DNA of 64,000 nt. Origin: Hymenolepis diminuta. Lineage: Eukaryota; Platyhelminthes; Cestoda; Cyclophyllidea; Hymenolepididae. Under the pieces are notes generated by a model. It saw only the letters and a program-made list of their open reading frames with translations, made no database searches and was not told the DNA's origin. A program made the position numbers and the translations under genes. The stretch is from NCBI GenBank assembly GCA_900708905.1, contig CAADRB010000061.1:444127-508126 (forward strand). Reading direction: 5' to 3'. This document shows positions 14,001-26,284 of this stretch, piece by piece. How positions within the stretch are numbered: position 1 is the stretch's first letter; each line of letters starts with the position of its first letter.

Positions 14001-17000
14001 ACGTATTTGTCTAATTAAAATAAGCCTCGCTAATTGAATGCTGGTGTTGAAAGCGAATCTCTCAATAGGAGAGATGTCCGCGTTTTAGTCATTTTGAGAC
14101 TCTTGAATAAAACATCTAAAATCCATTAAGGGTAGTCTCTTCAGCACTTGACCTGGGTAAAAGGAAGGCTTCCTAGAGCCAGTCTTAGAAGAAATGCACA
14201 TTCTACTATCCCTGTTTATGATATCCAGATTGTCAATATTCTGACCGCGACAATCAGAGTAATTGACTTCACCTTGTCGCAAAGTGTATGTCGTTAGTCT
14301 GTCAAAAGAGATGTAATTGACTGTGTTTACTTTAATGTGAATTATTCCAGGTGTGTTCTCCCTGAATTTTTTGTGTGTAATTCACAATACGGTACAATAC
14401 TAATGATTAGAATTAATCAGTTTTTTTTAGCTATCCACCTCATTTGATGTCTGCATCGAACTCGTAAAATTAATCACTATGCCATTAGTGCTGACCCTAT
14501 TGAAAGCTATTTCTTCCTAAAAAGGTCTTTGTAAAGCGACCCTCCTTTTCCCCCGCTTTTCTAAGTGTATAGAGTTTATTCCTTCCTACATTGGGTACAA
14601 TGAAGAAAACCTCTGTGTGAAGAAAGAGGAATGTTCTACGTGGACACAGCCTCTTTTTCGGCGGATAGAGCTTTTTAATTCTCTCACGGATGGAATGGAC
14701 TACATATATTTATTGTATTGATTTTGCGTTGACCTTGCACTATAGCTAGTTTACTAATGTAATCACTGAGTCAGTATATTCTGAGTAATAATAAAAAAGG
14801 CTTGAAATTTAATAAAACTTCTTTGTAACTAGTGGCTTTGCAATCAGTGCGCACTACTTTTAAGTAAAAACTCACAGACTTTATGCTCATAGTTGCATCT
14901 TCATTGAGCGGCACGGCTAAACTAGTGTTGAGGAACTAATTTATAATTTTTTTATTATCAGGGGTTCAGGGAAGAATCTGTCTTTCATATTACATCGTCT
15001 GATATAGAAGCGAAATTTTTTAATGACCTTTAGCCGATTTTACTGCCGGGCTTTCATAAATTTTATCAGAAAAGCTGAAAGGATAAGATTTTAAATTTTA
15101 CACTTACTTTTTAAAGTTCCGGTTTTTATTCACTGTTAATATATTTTTTTAAAAGTTATTTATAGTACTTTTCCATGTATCTTCTTAGTAAATTGTAATC
15201 AACAACACCGGACGGCTTAGTATTGAGATATTGTCCTTTGTTTTTTTGAGCTCAATCAACTTAAAGGTATTGTTGCCAAACAAACATGGTGGTTCATTGA
15301 TCTTACTCAAATCAGCTGTTTCCAAAGGTTTTCCGTTTACACCTCGTTGAATTTATACCCCATTTCGTCTTTTATATCACATGGGTGTATATTTTGTGAC
15401 AAACTTAGTTTTTACTTGAATTGATGACAACTTAAATCCTAGTAAACTAACTTACACTGTCTGATTATAATTCCCTCTCCTTGAAATGCACATAAACAGT
15501 CCAGATTTCACGTGGTTTGTAAATGCTTTATTCCATAAAAAAGTACTCTTTGTAGACCAAATGGATACTCTAATTATGGTGCGTGGGTCATAAAATTCTC
15601 TGCGTGATTGATTGATGCATTTTCATCAGATAACTGTTAGGTTAATACACCGGCTTATCATAAATACCCTCAAACTCAAAATTATTAATCCTACTGTTAT
15701 TAGCCACTGCACAGCAAAAAAAATTATATAATTTTTAATTAGGGGTAAATATCTGAATGGCGGGTAAAGCAACTGAGTCCAATAAAGGATGAAACAGAGG
15801 TGGGGTCTGAATAAGACAGTAATGAAGTCAAAATATCAAAATCCTTACTTTGTTTCAATTATGGAAGCGTTGAGTTGTCCACATACTCCTAAAAAGTGCA
15901 GTTTACTCTAATTTCATAATATTCCATTTTCATTTCTTCGTGGGTGTGATTATCTGTATGATATTCAGATCTCATTGACTTGATTTAATTCCGTGCTTGA
16001 TCATTCTGCTTCGATTTATTTGTATCCTTTTTTTATATTCAAAACGGATAGATGAGACAGGAAAAGGCATTAATCTGAACTTGGACTATTTCTTTTTTGT
16101 CCGCTCTTAATTCACGTTGGGAAGGAAAAAAGTTTGTTTTTACTTTTAATCTATTACAGTTTACAAACTAAGAACGTTTTTTTATTTAGTGTATTTGTAC
16201 TATATCCCATTTCTAGATTCTTTAGAATCTTCTAATTCGGTATTTCAAATATGTGTTGCTTAATGAGTTTCCTTTCACGATTACTGTAAAGATTGAAGCT
16301 TTTAAAAGCTGAAAGCAATCAGAAACACAACAAGTTCAAATAACATCAGGTGGAAGTAATTATCATGAGGTGTAATTCTCCTTTTATTTGTTATTCGCGG
16401 CGTAATTTAAGGATTACATATTTACGATCTGTCTTTTTGCCATTGATAATCATGGAAGTACACATTAATTAATGTGAACTGAGAGATTTGTAAATTTAAC
16501 CAACTGTTCATTCGATTTTCGACGATGTATATGTTAATCTGCTTGAATTGGTAAAAATATCCTCGCTTTTCGTCGTCAATTTAATTAAATTCCAACAAAC
16601 AACAAACTTCTCAAACCGATCAATGATTGCAAAGCTCTCATTCGATTATTGATAGCCACGAGTTTAGGTGGTCATTTCAATTCCTGAATGTGTAATTCCA
16701 TAAAATTTGATACCTGTGCTACTTCTATGTTAAAATTGAAATTTTTGAAGAAAGCACATCTTGTTCTGTTCTATTAAGTGTTATTTAAAGACTTATTTTT
16801 AAAATTTTTTCATTCATTTCAGTCAACGGGCTCTTCTGCTATGGTTGAATTCTCTTGTGAGTAACGATCCCCTTCTCAAACGCTACTACTGTGAGGGAGC
16901 ATTTATTCGTCAATGCCGATCCGCTCTCCAAGGGCTCTATGCAGACCTCACAACACATATTGAACAGCTCCTCAACTATCCTTTCAGCTTTGACCTTGCC

Positions 17001-20000
17001 GCTGAGGCCAAACGACCAATAGGATACACTCCACCCGGGTCAACTCATCATGGCGCTAAAAATGATTCCACCAATGCTAATAAAACCATAAGTAGCAATG
17101 CTACTCGGAAAAATGGTCAAGAATTCAAGGAGGTCCGAACTGTAAGTCCGTCATTCTTTTGCTCACCTTTGTCCTTTGGAGATTATAATTTGATATTTCC
17201 CTCCCCCTTTCAGCCTTTTAAGTTTCTGGAAGATGTGAGTTTAGAAGGGAGATCGTCTTGAATGTTTGCATCTGTAGAATTGTATAGTTAATTTGCTGAG
17301 TTATGCTTTTGGTTTATTATTTCTTACTTGAATATTTCATGAACATTTGTAAGTGAAAATTGTCATTGTTATTAGCTTGAAGTGTAGGAATACATGGGAC
17401 TTGAAAAACATTCATAAATAGAAATGCTGAATGAAAACCTCTTAGTGTTATTAGATTGTTTTAGTTTGTGAATCAATTTGTCATGGTACGATAAATTCAC
17501 TCCTAAATCCTATTGGAATGAAAGCTTAGTATTCATCCCTTTCTGTACGAAATATCGAGTCTTAGCCGAGTCCCTTTATTTTCTTCGGTAATGGTGCATC
17601 CTGAGGTATTTTTCGTAATCTAATATTAGCTTCACTAATGTTATTAATCTGTTACTAATAATAATAATATATACTTACTAATTGAATTACTATTTTAGTC
17701 TTACCAATGTTATTGCATTAATCTAACTCTTATAAGTATGTTATATTTCGAATATATTTTCCTAAAATGTATTCAGGGTAACACTTGGGTATACCTTGAG
17801 GAGTTTGGTTAAGGTGAAACGTATGACTTCATGTTTTACATCGAATCCCTAGTTAGAACTGAGAAATTGCCCTTCTATACTTAAGACATACATTCTACCT
17901 TTTAACTCAAACAGTATATTACCTTGTCTATTTCAATTGACAAGTATATTTTTTCACTCAGCAATAGTAGTCGTTTAAAGCGCGTAAAACTTTTTCTGTG
18001 TGCTTTTAAACCATACACTTCACGACCTTAACTGACCATAAGGTCATAAAAGTGCGTTTTCATGATCTGGATGTGGTCCGTGATTTTAACGATCCCTAAA
18101 TCACGGAGAGTTATTTACCAGAATTTCCCTTGAACTTACCATATTTTTAGTTCATTTTTACCCCCCAAAAAATGTTGCCTTCGATATGCTCTCTCATATT
18201 TCTGCATGTTTATTTCTGCTTTGGGTTGGTGCATGCTTTCATATTTCTTATTTTCACAAAGTATTCCCACTGCCGAACTCCCTACAAGCAATTTATTATA
18301 ATTAAGAGATATCATAGGATACTAAGATTGACACTAGATTAGTTGGGACCTCCTGGCCATCCGGTTATTTAGTTCATGTGATCAGTTAATATCGTATAAG
18401 AATACGAGATTTTGAGTTGTTTTTAATCGGAAAAAAGAAACAGATTAATTGTTTAATTACCTGCTAGCTGGCCCGAGAGGTTGACAAATCACTTCTCCTT
18501 TTTCCTCCCATTCGTCAAATAATTTTCGTTAAAATTACTTTCATTCAATTAACAAAACTAGTTTATGCCACAGTACTGAGCTAGCATATGGTTAGATATT
18601 CATTAGGGGGTATCGAACCCGTTGTCTTTGACTTCGCAAGTGAGCACGTTATTAGATTTAATATTTATCTAGGATCACTCCACTTAACTGACACTTAAAT
18701 TAAGTTACTAATTTATCGTTAAAGGATTTGCTTCCACCGCGTCTTTAGTAACATATCCTCGAAAATACCCTCCTTATTGAATTCTGATTAGGATTTTGGA
18801 ACTTTTTGTGATTATTAGTCTGCGCCCCTCAACATATCAATGATTTAAGCAGCGGTAATTAAATGCCATGTTCTCTGTCACATTGGTCAGATTTGATAAA
18901 ATCCTCTAACCAGTTAGTTACCTAATTAATGGCTTCTTGTTACTAGATTTGTTATTAATAGAACCCACTTTTCAACCTGCGCTTTCTGTGAACTAATGTT
19001 GATAGAGTTTTTTTCCTAATTTCCTCTCCAGACTTTTGGACGAGCTAGTTCAACGCCAGCGTCTACTGCGAAAATCCATCCTTCAAAAACATCCGCGACC
19101 AATTGTGGAGGTCGACCATCATCTGTTGCCAAGACAGCAGAAACCAAAATGGTACGACCTCGAGTTCAGCCAACCCCTCGTAGAATCCCCCTAAATCCTC
19201 CCTTGTCTTCAGAAAATCAGGTCAGTCTGAAATTTTGCCTTCAAACAGATGAACATTTTATTGGATTAATGTATCATTTGGGCTCATATAAACGTTGCGT
19301 TTTGAGAGAGCAGATGTCGAGTTAGTCTTTAAATTGCTGTTTCTTTAACTATCTAACTGTCTAACTAACTAAATTCTCTTCAAATCAGGCTCATTCGAAG
19401 AGCAGTAGTAAACTAGACGTCATTATTATTTATATCGATATTTAGCATTTCCATGTCTTTTATATTGTAGTATATTATAGCCCACGATAATTGCACCTGA
19501 AATAAGCTAAATCTGTTAACAGTAGATCCAGTAAATGATAAAAAGGTGTTGAGATTGAAGTCAGGTAGTGTTCACTCAAGATAAAATCTATTGATAATAA
19601 AACACTTTAAAGAAAATGGCATTTTGGCTCATTAACGGAGATATTAAGAACTTCTCTTGACCCTTTAACTGCGTTTATTAAGAGCGGAAATCGACTTAGC
19701 GTTTAAAATAGACTCAGGCGTATTGCAAAGACTAGAAAGAGTGTGTATCGATTTTAGCGGTATCTTGATAAAATGGATGTATTTAATAACATGGAAAAAT
19801 TATTCATCTGTTCATCCAGGTATTCGATCAAACAGCCATCGGCAATGGTTAAATTGCATGCATTTTCTCAATACTCAGCGGTTTCAGTGAATAATGATTT
19901 TTACTGGAGCAATTTTTTGTTTTAATCAACCAAATCCAATATCTCCCTCCTCTATTATTAAATTATTTTTTATAAACTCAGTTACTTTCCACCTGGATAA

Positions 20001-22736
20001 ATTCATTTTCAAATAAAATTTTAATTGTGCTTGGAAATTATCAATTAGTTATTTCTGCCGGGAAAAAAGCTTTAGATTTCTTCGAAAATTACTCGTTCTA
20101 AACTCTCCTTTCCCAGTATTATAACCTTATTTACCTCTCAAAATAGTCACAAATCCCGGGATTAAGCGAATTTCAGTTATTTACTCAAAATTGTGCAAGA
20201 CTGCGATCCATAATTTTATGTAACACCTAGGTAAAACTTGAAAATTTCCGATGATGTATTAGTGTAAGCAGCCATTTGTCTGTTATTTTGATGTCGCGAA
20301 AAATTTACAGCGCTGCGTCTCTTCTAATTCTGAGTGTTTTAATTAGCCCTTACATTCAGATAACTATTTTTCAGTAGTTATCATTAATAGGTTCATTACC
20401 GGTAGTTACTTTTCTGACAGGAAAAGTGTATTACCTGATATGACTTTAGGAAAAATACTATTTTGCCAATTGGTACAAAATTTTCAAGGACAATTCAAAT
20501 CAGAGATTCGATTTGGACAGCGTTTATTGGGAAGGGAAAGGAGAGAGTACAATTTGAGAGTTGTCTTTTGCACTTCCTATGAAGCTGTCAAGTCCATTTG
20601 GATCTTAACTTTGAATAGCTGCATAATGGACAATTATTTTGGATACCGATTTTCACGACCTTAGGTTTACGCTCACTTACATTTTTGTAATTTCTGATTC
20701 GAGTAGACACGTGCTTATATGATTTATAAGGTCTGGTACAGATCTACTTAGCGAAACCTGGGTAACTCAATACAAAAGCTCTATGGAAAATAATTTAATT
20801 ATCAGAGCTATCAGTTTTAATGAACTCAGTTTATGAATTATATTTCCCTACATTAATCTCGTTCAATATTGGCAAACATTTGCGCTTTTGAACTTTTTCA
20901 GAGAATTTTAGTGAGAAAAGATAGTTTCTTAACTCACTTCTTGAGGTAGCTAAAAGTAAATAATGTAGGTCAAAAAATGGATTTTCTGATGCATCTGCAT
21001 CATTTAAAACTAAAAATTAATAATCTTTCAATAATATATTGTTATTATTTAATTATTTAACAATAATAATAATATGTAACACTGAAATTTCAATGCATTC
21101 TTTTATAAATGGATTTGTTCAAATTGACAGTTTAGTTGCCATTATTTGAAGGTTTGATAGCAAAGATTTTTCAAGCGGAGTTAGTGCAAATTAGATTTCG
21201 CTAGTTCGTCATATTGTCTCTATTTGTGTCGTTGAAATATAATAAAGTAATATGTTAGGTAATTGTATCTAACTGTAAATGATTTTAGTTTGAATTGTGT
21301 TGTTGCTTTCTTGTCAAAGGCCGTCTCGATGATTCATTCTTTTTGGCAGGAGGGATAGTATGTGTATGCGTTTTGCTTAACTACTAAGAAATACTGCTGA
21401 ACTCTGACCAATTTTAAAACCGAAAAATCTTTCCCTTCTCTCTTCTTCATTTCTTGCTTCTCATCCTCTTTTTCCGTCCCTTTCCGTTTTGGGATTAATT
21501 TTTACTTTCGTGGGATTTAGATAAGGTTGGAAATTAATTTTTGTTAGGTTATTCTCGTTCGCTCTCAAAACTGGAACGCATTTTTCCAGTTTTCCTAAAA
21601 TTCAAATTCGGTATTTGAGAAATTTGTTTTTAATATGTGAAAATTTAATGGAGATTAAATTATTTTCTCTGGTTAGACTCTTTGGAATGAGATAATAATT
21701 TGTTAGTACTTACGAAAATTTAAACTCCTTAGGCGCAGTAATGCATCCGAATCAACCTCACTTTGAAATTCATTTAGTTTATAATTTAAAATGCGATTTC
21801 CAACTGCGTCGTCACGATTATTATCGAGACTACAGTACCAAAGACCATTTAAACCATTCTCAGGAATGAGCATACACTTACAATAATTGGATAGCTCAAT
21901 GTTCGTAAAGACCCTTTTTGCGAAGCTCATTTTCTTCACTTGTGCTTCGTAGTAAATCGTTTATATGTTAGACTGTCTGACTTTATTCGAAGTCTGGTAA
22001 TCGTCCAAAATGCATATTCCAAGTGCGTTTGGATCCACTTCAGCTATTGACTGATTCATGGCTTTCTTCTACGTGTGTCCATCAATTTCGTTTCAATCCC
22101 CTCTTTTGATCTTTCATCCAGATTATTGTGTTTCTGAAACCTTATAGCGACGTGCCCGCAGACCATAACAGGTAAGTCAGATGTACTGTCCCTCCCAAAA
22201 CACCTTAACATCAATTTTCACATTCCTATTTCTGGAGAGGTTTTTATCTAACAACAGTGACAACAATCCCATTTTATGCACTTATTTTATTTCTTTGTGT
22301 TTTGTTCTCGCTCTTTCTACTAAAATTCTTCGTGGTAACTCATTTCTGCGGTTAACGGAAAATTGTGAAGCCACGTATAACAAATCATTAACATATCAGT
22401 TATAAGGCAGGCGAAATAATTGGTGGTATCGATTTTCTATTTTAGAATCCATCACTGAATGGAAGTCCTTCTTTGGTCAGCCCCTTGAAACCAACCCCTC
22501 TTGCATCTCCCACATCATCTGTAATGCGTGGAAAGCTACGAACGGCTTTTTCTACTTTCCGACGTTCAACAGATATAGGCTCCACGAATTCGGCCATTTC
22601 AACCCCCCCTCTCGTCCTTCCAAAATGCTCTTCTCCGCCTCCACCACCACCTCATCGTACTGTGGTCCTTTCAAATGCCCCTCTCCATTATGACAATGCC
22701 CCAATGCGGGTCCTACATCCCCAACCCCCCTTCTAA
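2919..22736 (+). CDS. RUSC-like RUN-domain adaptor protein (whole gene, 8 coding exons)
   Basis: Coding exons are 2919-5060, 5377-5635, 5714-5845, 8515-8856, 13860-13980, 16823-17141, 19032-19220 and 22446-22736. Every junction is GT..AG, the phases agree throughout, and the total is 1264 codons plus TAA. The ATG at 2919 is chosen because an in-frame stop lies at 2901 with no acceptor between. Residues 1 to about 840 are Ser/Thr/Pro-rich and probably disordered, with a class II SH3-ligand motif PLVPPR at 527-532. Residues about 846-1058 form a RUN domain whose blocks (ISDGLLPP.., WTLVEDSCRP, FRAFVCACLNQRALLLWLNSL, LLNYPFSFDL) match the RUSC1/RUSC2 layout. RUSC proteins are adaptors in receptor signalling and vesicle traffic through small GTPases and kinesin. 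The C-terminus is proline-rich (six consecutive Pro) and lacks the C-terminal SH3 domain of vertebrate RUSC. RUN family membership is fairly secure; the RUSC subfamily call rests on remembered family patterns. Confidence 0.8.
5377..5635 (+). CDS. RUSC-like gene, coding exon 2
   Basis: The acceptor is TTCGAG|GTTGAG and the donor AAAG|GTATGT. It enters in phase 0, leaves in phase 1 and encodes about residues 715-800. It continues the Ser-rich linker (DRSASEPDVIDTNKSP...), with RSRSQ/RARSQ-like basic-serine motifs typical of phosphorylated linkers. The intron after it is only 78 nt. Confidence 0.8.
5714..5845 (+). CDS. RUSC-like gene, coding exon 3
   Basis: Acceptor TTCTAG|TT, donor CATG|GTGAGT, phase 1 at both ends, about residues 801-844. 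The readthrough is VIPKSWGLYGHDPLPLAVFQ followed by a Ser/Thr-rich stretch. It immediately precedes the RUN domain. Confidence 0.75.
5846..8514 (+). other. RUSC-like intron 3
   Basis: A+T-rich. It holds the tRNA-like module near 6.4-6.6 kb and a coding-like 130-nt segment at 7916-8045 (see findings). Nothing else recognised. Confidence 0.6.
6420..6570 (+). repeat. tRNA-like module with duplicated 3' half
   Basis: TAGCCCTACGG (6420-6430, 10 of 11 A box) is followed by GAGCTCAACGTGAGGTTCGA with B-box-like GTTCGAATT (6484-6492). A second, diverged copy of the same 3' half (gaactcaacaatggcgttca) lies about 60 nt further on. Confidence 0.4.
8515..8856 (+). CDS. RUSC-like gene, coding exon 4 (first part of RUN domain)
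   Basis: Acceptor TTTCAG|CC, donor CCTT|GTAAGT, phase 1 in and out, about residues 845-958. An opening helix (MDVVRAVQETIAYF) is followed by a Gly/Ser-rich loop. Then comes the RUN block ending LMVLISDGLLPP..SRIWTLVEDSCRP, which is the RUSC signature 'DGL.P...W..VE.S..P'. Confidence 0.85.
10315..10400 (-). repeat. tRNA-like SINE or tRNA pseudogene
   Basis: The minus strand carries TAGTGCAGTGG (10389-10399), a perfect A box, followed by GTCAGC as in tRNA-Asp-type D arms. An anticodon-loop-like CTGTTAA and a weak B box GGATCTACG (10349-10357) follow. The acceptor stem does not pair, so it is not a functional tRNA. Confidence 0.45.
11780..12150. promoter_or_regulatory. C+G-richer island inside RUSC-like intron 4
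   Basis: The base composition changes abruptly (tggcatggccacgcgcaata, then cgaacgtgtgcgctc) between A+T-rich flanks. GCTGTTA/CTGCTA and GATGATGA runs are present. It lies upstream of the central RUN exon and could be an internal promoter or enhancer. The 65-codon open frame at 11890 has no recognisable homology. Confidence 0.25.
12660..12945 (+). repeat. Interspersed repeat family A, copy 1
   Basis: Roughly 65-70% identical by eye to 15740-16030. Shared landmarks are ccttactttatt/ccttactttgtt, atgatattc, and tttaattccgtg followed by ttggtcatgtcgcttc/cttgatcattctgcttc. Its 79-codon open frame starting at 12697 is a by-product of the repeat, not a host gene. Confidence 0.65.
13860..13980 (+). 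CDS. RUSC-like gene, coding exon 5 (central RUN domain)
   Basis: Acceptor TTTAAG|CC, donor CTCAA|GTAAGT, phase 1 in and phase 2 out, about residues 959-998. It encodes AYLGKIEHHILNEAVNQVKA and then EKLRFRAFVCACLN. The R-F-x-A-F-x-C-x-x-L pattern is the conserved mid-RUN helix in RUSC proteins. A very long intron (about 5 kb) precedes it. Confidence 0.85.
13981..16822 (+). other. RUSC-like intron 5
   Basis: Contains a family A repeat at about 15.8 kb; otherwise plain A+T-rich sequence. Confidence 0.6.
15740..16030 (+). repeat. Interspersed repeat family A, copy 2
   Basis: Second copy of the family seen at 12660-12945, in RUSC-like intron 5. The translated core reads KYQNPYFVSIMEALSCPHTP, which resembles the cores of the other copies. 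Confidence 0.65.
16823..17141 (+). CDS. RUSC-like gene, coding exon 6 (end of RUN domain plus linker)
   Basis: Acceptor TTTCAG|T, donor AACT|GTAAGT, leaves in phase 0, about residues 999-1105. RUN helices QRALLLWLNSLV, GAFIRQCRSALQGLYADL and IEQLLNYPFSFDL are followed by a polar linker. The upstream acceptor shows that the true exon begins 22 nt before the first in-frame start-like codon. Confidence 0.85.
18595..18680 (-). repeat. tRNA-like module
   Basis: The minus strand contains GGGTTCGATACCCCC (18606-18620), a T-arm-like sequence with a perfect B box (GTTCGATAC). No closing acceptor stem or good A box could be found. Confidence 0.4.
19032..19220 (+). CDS. RUSC-like gene, coding exon 7
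   Basis: Acceptor CTCCAG|ACT, donor AATCAG|GTCAGT, phase 0 at both ends, 63 codons (about residues 1106-1168). The translation is Ser/Thr/Pro/Arg-rich, for example RPRVQPTPRRIPLNPPL. It has no domain but supplies further PxxP-type SH3-ligand candidates. It is too short for a simple open-frame search; its splice sites and phase identify it. Confidence 0.75.
22446..22736 (+). CDS. RUSC-like gene, terminal coding exon 8
   Basis: Acceptor ATTTTAG|AAT, stop TAA at 22734-22736, 96 codons (about residues 1169-1264). It contains a basic patch RGKLRTAFSTFRRS, then six consecutive prolines followed by HRTV. There is no SH3 fold. Confidence 0.8.
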   Translation, partial: NPSLNGSPSLVSPLKPTPLASPTSSVMRGKLRTAFSTFRRSTDIGSTNSAISTPPLVLPKCSSPPPPPPHRTVVLSNAPLHYDNAPMRVLHPQPPF

Positions 22737-23480
22737 CCCGTCTAGCTCCTGTTCCTTTCTCTCATCGGTTTATTGAACAAAGAGCAGGCATAGTGTTAGC
22801 ATTTACAACCTGGTTTGATACACTTGTTCTCTTCTCTCTCCTTGCTTTCTTTTTTTCTATTAAGTCTTTCATCCTTCTCACTTTCCTCAGCTTTTACTTC
22901 TCATGCATGCAAAATTTGTGCGCCATTTTCAAGATTATCTTGTCAACTTTTACCTTCTCTTGTCATTTTAGCTTGATCTAACTTGTTGGTTTTTCCCCTT
23001 TTAATGGCGATAATGCTAAGTCTGTATTTAAAAGTGAGGTGTGTTTGTGTTAAAGTATTATAAAAACATTAAAACCATTGCCTTATGCAAAAAGAAGGCT
23101 ATGTCTTTTTTTATCTGGTTGTGAGTATCTGTTTTCGGCACATTTAACCAACTCCCACAAGCTAAGCTTTATTTGAGCTTCAATTTCCCCCGCGCGATTT
23201 TAACGCACATGCACTCACTACTACAATGGTGTGAAATCCCAATCTACTCCTATGATTTGTGGATTTCGGTGTGAATTAAAATATTAACATTATTATGCAT
23301 ACATGTGTGTATATTCGCTTTAAATCATTGAGAAGAATTCTAAGACCATGTGTAAAGTACTGTGATTAGCTTTCGGAGTGTGTAGCTTCATGTGAATGAC
23401 CGTGATGGTTGCCGTGTGAATGTTTTATTTGCGCTCGACTTGCGACTATTTAGACATGCTATTTCACGTCTAGTTCGGTG

Positions 23481-23486
23481 AATAAA
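23481..23486 (+). promoter_or_regulatory. Candidate polyadenylation signal of the RUSC-like gene
   Basis: AATAAA lies about 745 nt after the RUSC-like stop codon. A second AATAAA is at 23740-23745. Which of the two is used is unknown. Confidence 0.35.
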
Positions 23487-24879
23487 TTAGATGAATTTTA
23501 TCATGCTAACTCACCACTTCGTTGTTGGCTAAGTAAAAATCAATAAGACCTTCGGTCTTGTCAATACTGTTTCACAATCTCGCTGACATGGTAATCGATG
23601 ATCTAAGGGATGATTGATTTAGTTACACTTTAAACAGACAATTTTTCATTGGGAAAATCGATAATTTTGAGAATTTTTGCGGTTTGTTAATTAACTTAAT
23701 ATTGCGAATTTTAAATTATGAATTTATGGTAAGATTTTAAATAAATGAATTTCAGCGGAGTTGTTTATTCATCACTTACGTTCCTAAATAGAGTGTTTGT
23801 GGACTATCCACTTTATGAAATATGAGCACTTAACTAGTTGACTAATCTTCATCTGCTAATGAGGTCGGGCTGCTAATACCTCATCATTTCTTGTATAGGC
23901 CTATTTATCTTGGCATTTCATCAATTCATCTACTTGACTTATTTTTGTCATTACTACTGCAACTTGCCATAAAGTTCATCATCAATCCGTCAACATTAGT
24001 AACAGGTTTTCTATCATTTCTTAATATTTATCATCCTCTTCTCAATAAATCATAGATTTGGCCTATCTTTTTAAAAATCTGAATAGAATCCAATCCATCT
24101 ATTTCCAAATAATGGCTGATTTAATGAAAGGTATTTATTAATTCCGATTAATTTGGATTTGGTCATTTACAACGTTGTAAAAAATATGGTCCTACTTTGT
24201 TAGAATGACTTCTCTGAAGTCACGTCCAATATGATAGTTAGAATATAATTATTAGAGTTATTGGAAATATTTATTTCTTCGGTCGATTTTATTTCTGTTA
24301 TACAGGAATCTAAATATTTTCATGGTTTGTTTACAGATATAGGTACCTGTTCTACTTACCCTTCTTATTAATAATATTGAAAGAAACAAAGCCAAAAACT
24401 ACCAAACTTAAAAATTTCAATATTTGGTGAAATAGCTCAATTGTTAAAATAATTACAATAAAATTTAGTAGTTATAAATAATTGATATGTTTTAATGGAT
24501 AAAAGGAGATTAGAATAATTTTCACATAATTATGGGCTGATTATATATAAAATCGTTCACTCACCTGTTTTATTAAAACGAAACAAAATACTTATGCAAT
24601 TGGCTTTGTCCTTTATTATTTTAATATATGAGCTAAAAGTAATATGGAGAAAATGACCTTACATGTCAAAAATATCGCTTTTCTTAACAGTATCTCAGCG
24701 AGTATAGTACGATTGAATTAGAATTTAACACTTTAAAATACATTTTTCATTATAAAGGTTACAAAATTTCAGGTTCAAAAAATCTCCCAAGCCCAATAGG
24801 AGAAGTGTTAACAGTACTTTACCTGGGTAAAAGAATACATGAAGGAGGTGGTCTTATAAGATACAAACATTGTACCACT

Positions 24880-24952
24880 TATTAACTAACACGTTTGGCC
24901 ATCAGCATCACTAGATTGACATATTGACCTTGCGCCACCGGCTCAAATTCGT
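24880..24952 (-). repeat. tRNA-like SINE head (degenerate)
   Basis: The minus strand reads GCCGGTGGCGCAAGGTCAAT, very like the 62 kb element (GCAGGTGGCGCAAAAGTCGA). The A-box is 10 of 11. No good B box follows. Confidence 0.4.
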
Positions 24953-26247
24953 TTAGAATTATGGATCTTAAGTCTATCATTTCCATGAAATTGACAACTT
25001 TTAATGAATTTCAGACACTTTAAGCGTAATAAGGATTTATAAATGATTTACGATATTCGATCCCTTAGAATTTCAACTTTGAAAAGAATCGTTCAACAAA
25101 ATCATGACTATGTACAATGTGAGTTGTTAATCCTTCAGATTAAAATTCTGATCATTAAGAGTACTTTCTCGATAATTTTATGCGTCTTAACTTGTTTTCT
25201 TAGTTATTATTTCGCATATTTTAAAGATGGACTTCAAGTCCCTTTTGGTCACTTAACATTCTACTTTATCAATTCAAGATAAGGGCTCTTTATTTACTCT
25301 TGTCCACTGCATTGTAACTTTTTCAAACTTGTTTCTGACCTTAAAAGTAGCAACTTTTTAGTATGCTAGATAAATTTTGGTCGGCCAAAGGCATATAATA
25401 TTTCCTAGGTTTTTTGTTTTGAATGAGTTGATCTACGAAATGTTTTAACCTTACTCTTATTTCACTGTACGCCTAGTTAAATGGCCATTTTTATCTTCTT
25501 GCCCAGATCAGCAGAATTTTAATTAAGGTCATAGGAAACAGTCTGAGGTTTAAATGTTTAGTACTGAAACTCTAACAGGCGACTTCCTAATCACATGTAC
25601 CATATATGTATTCCTCCCGGCAAAGATATTTGTTGCTAAGGTATTTCGTTTTCATTAATAATTGCATTTAACAACAGATCTTGTATCCGATTAACCAACC
25701 ATCCGGAGTTTCAATCACAGTGCCAAATGAAGTGCAATCTTGATCGCCGAAATTTGCAAATCTCTGTAGTATTTTGTAAATTTATTCTTTGATAGGAATT
25801 TAGAGAATATTCTTATGTGATTTCACAGCAGCAAAATACGTCTTCTAATTATTAAGACATCTTCATTTATGATAGAAGACAGTGTCATATATTTTTTGAT
25901 CTCAGAAAAGAGTTAAATCGTATGTCGCAACTTCGTTGTGAAAATGTTACTTGACAATTTTAATGAAAAGATGATATTAAAACATTTTCTAAATTGAGGA
26001 TTCAAGATCTGTTAATTTTAATCAAAATTCAACATTAATTAGTTGTAAATATCACTGAACGTTTGTAAATCGAAATTTTGCAAACAATTTACATACTATT
26101 GTTAACAAACTGCACTGAAACTAATATACAGCAAAAGATATACATTTATTACTCTTAAAGAATTTCAAATTTTCAATGAAAACACTTACTTCTTCAGAAT
26201 ATACGGTACAAAAGTTCCTCCCCAAATATTTCTCCTTGACTCAAGAA

Positions 26248-26284
26248 ATGGCAGCAGTTCCCGCTAAGGAGCGCAAATTACTTC
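26248..26284 (+). CDS. MAGUK gene, probable first coding exon
   Basis: It encodes MAAVPAKERKLL and ends C|GTGAGT in phase 1. That matches exactly the two-base entry (GG) of the next exon at 30454, giving an Arg codon across the junction. The frame is open upstream to a stop at 26122, and an alternative in-frame ATG sits at 26176. No homology supports this exon; phase, start context and donor quality do. Confidence 0.55.

Larger units (their letters stand above)
17142..22445 (+). other. RUSC-like introns 6 and 7 (interrupted by exon 7)
   Basis: Besides exon 7 (19032-19220) and the tRNA-like module at 18.6 kb, I see only A+T-rich sequence and spurious short open frames. Confidence 0.6.
22737..26247. 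other. Intergenic region between the two genes
   Basis: The first several hundred bases are probably the RUSC-like 3' UTR. A tRNA-like module is at 24.9 kb. The MAGUK promoter presumably lies near the right end, but no motif stands out. Confidence 0.5.
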
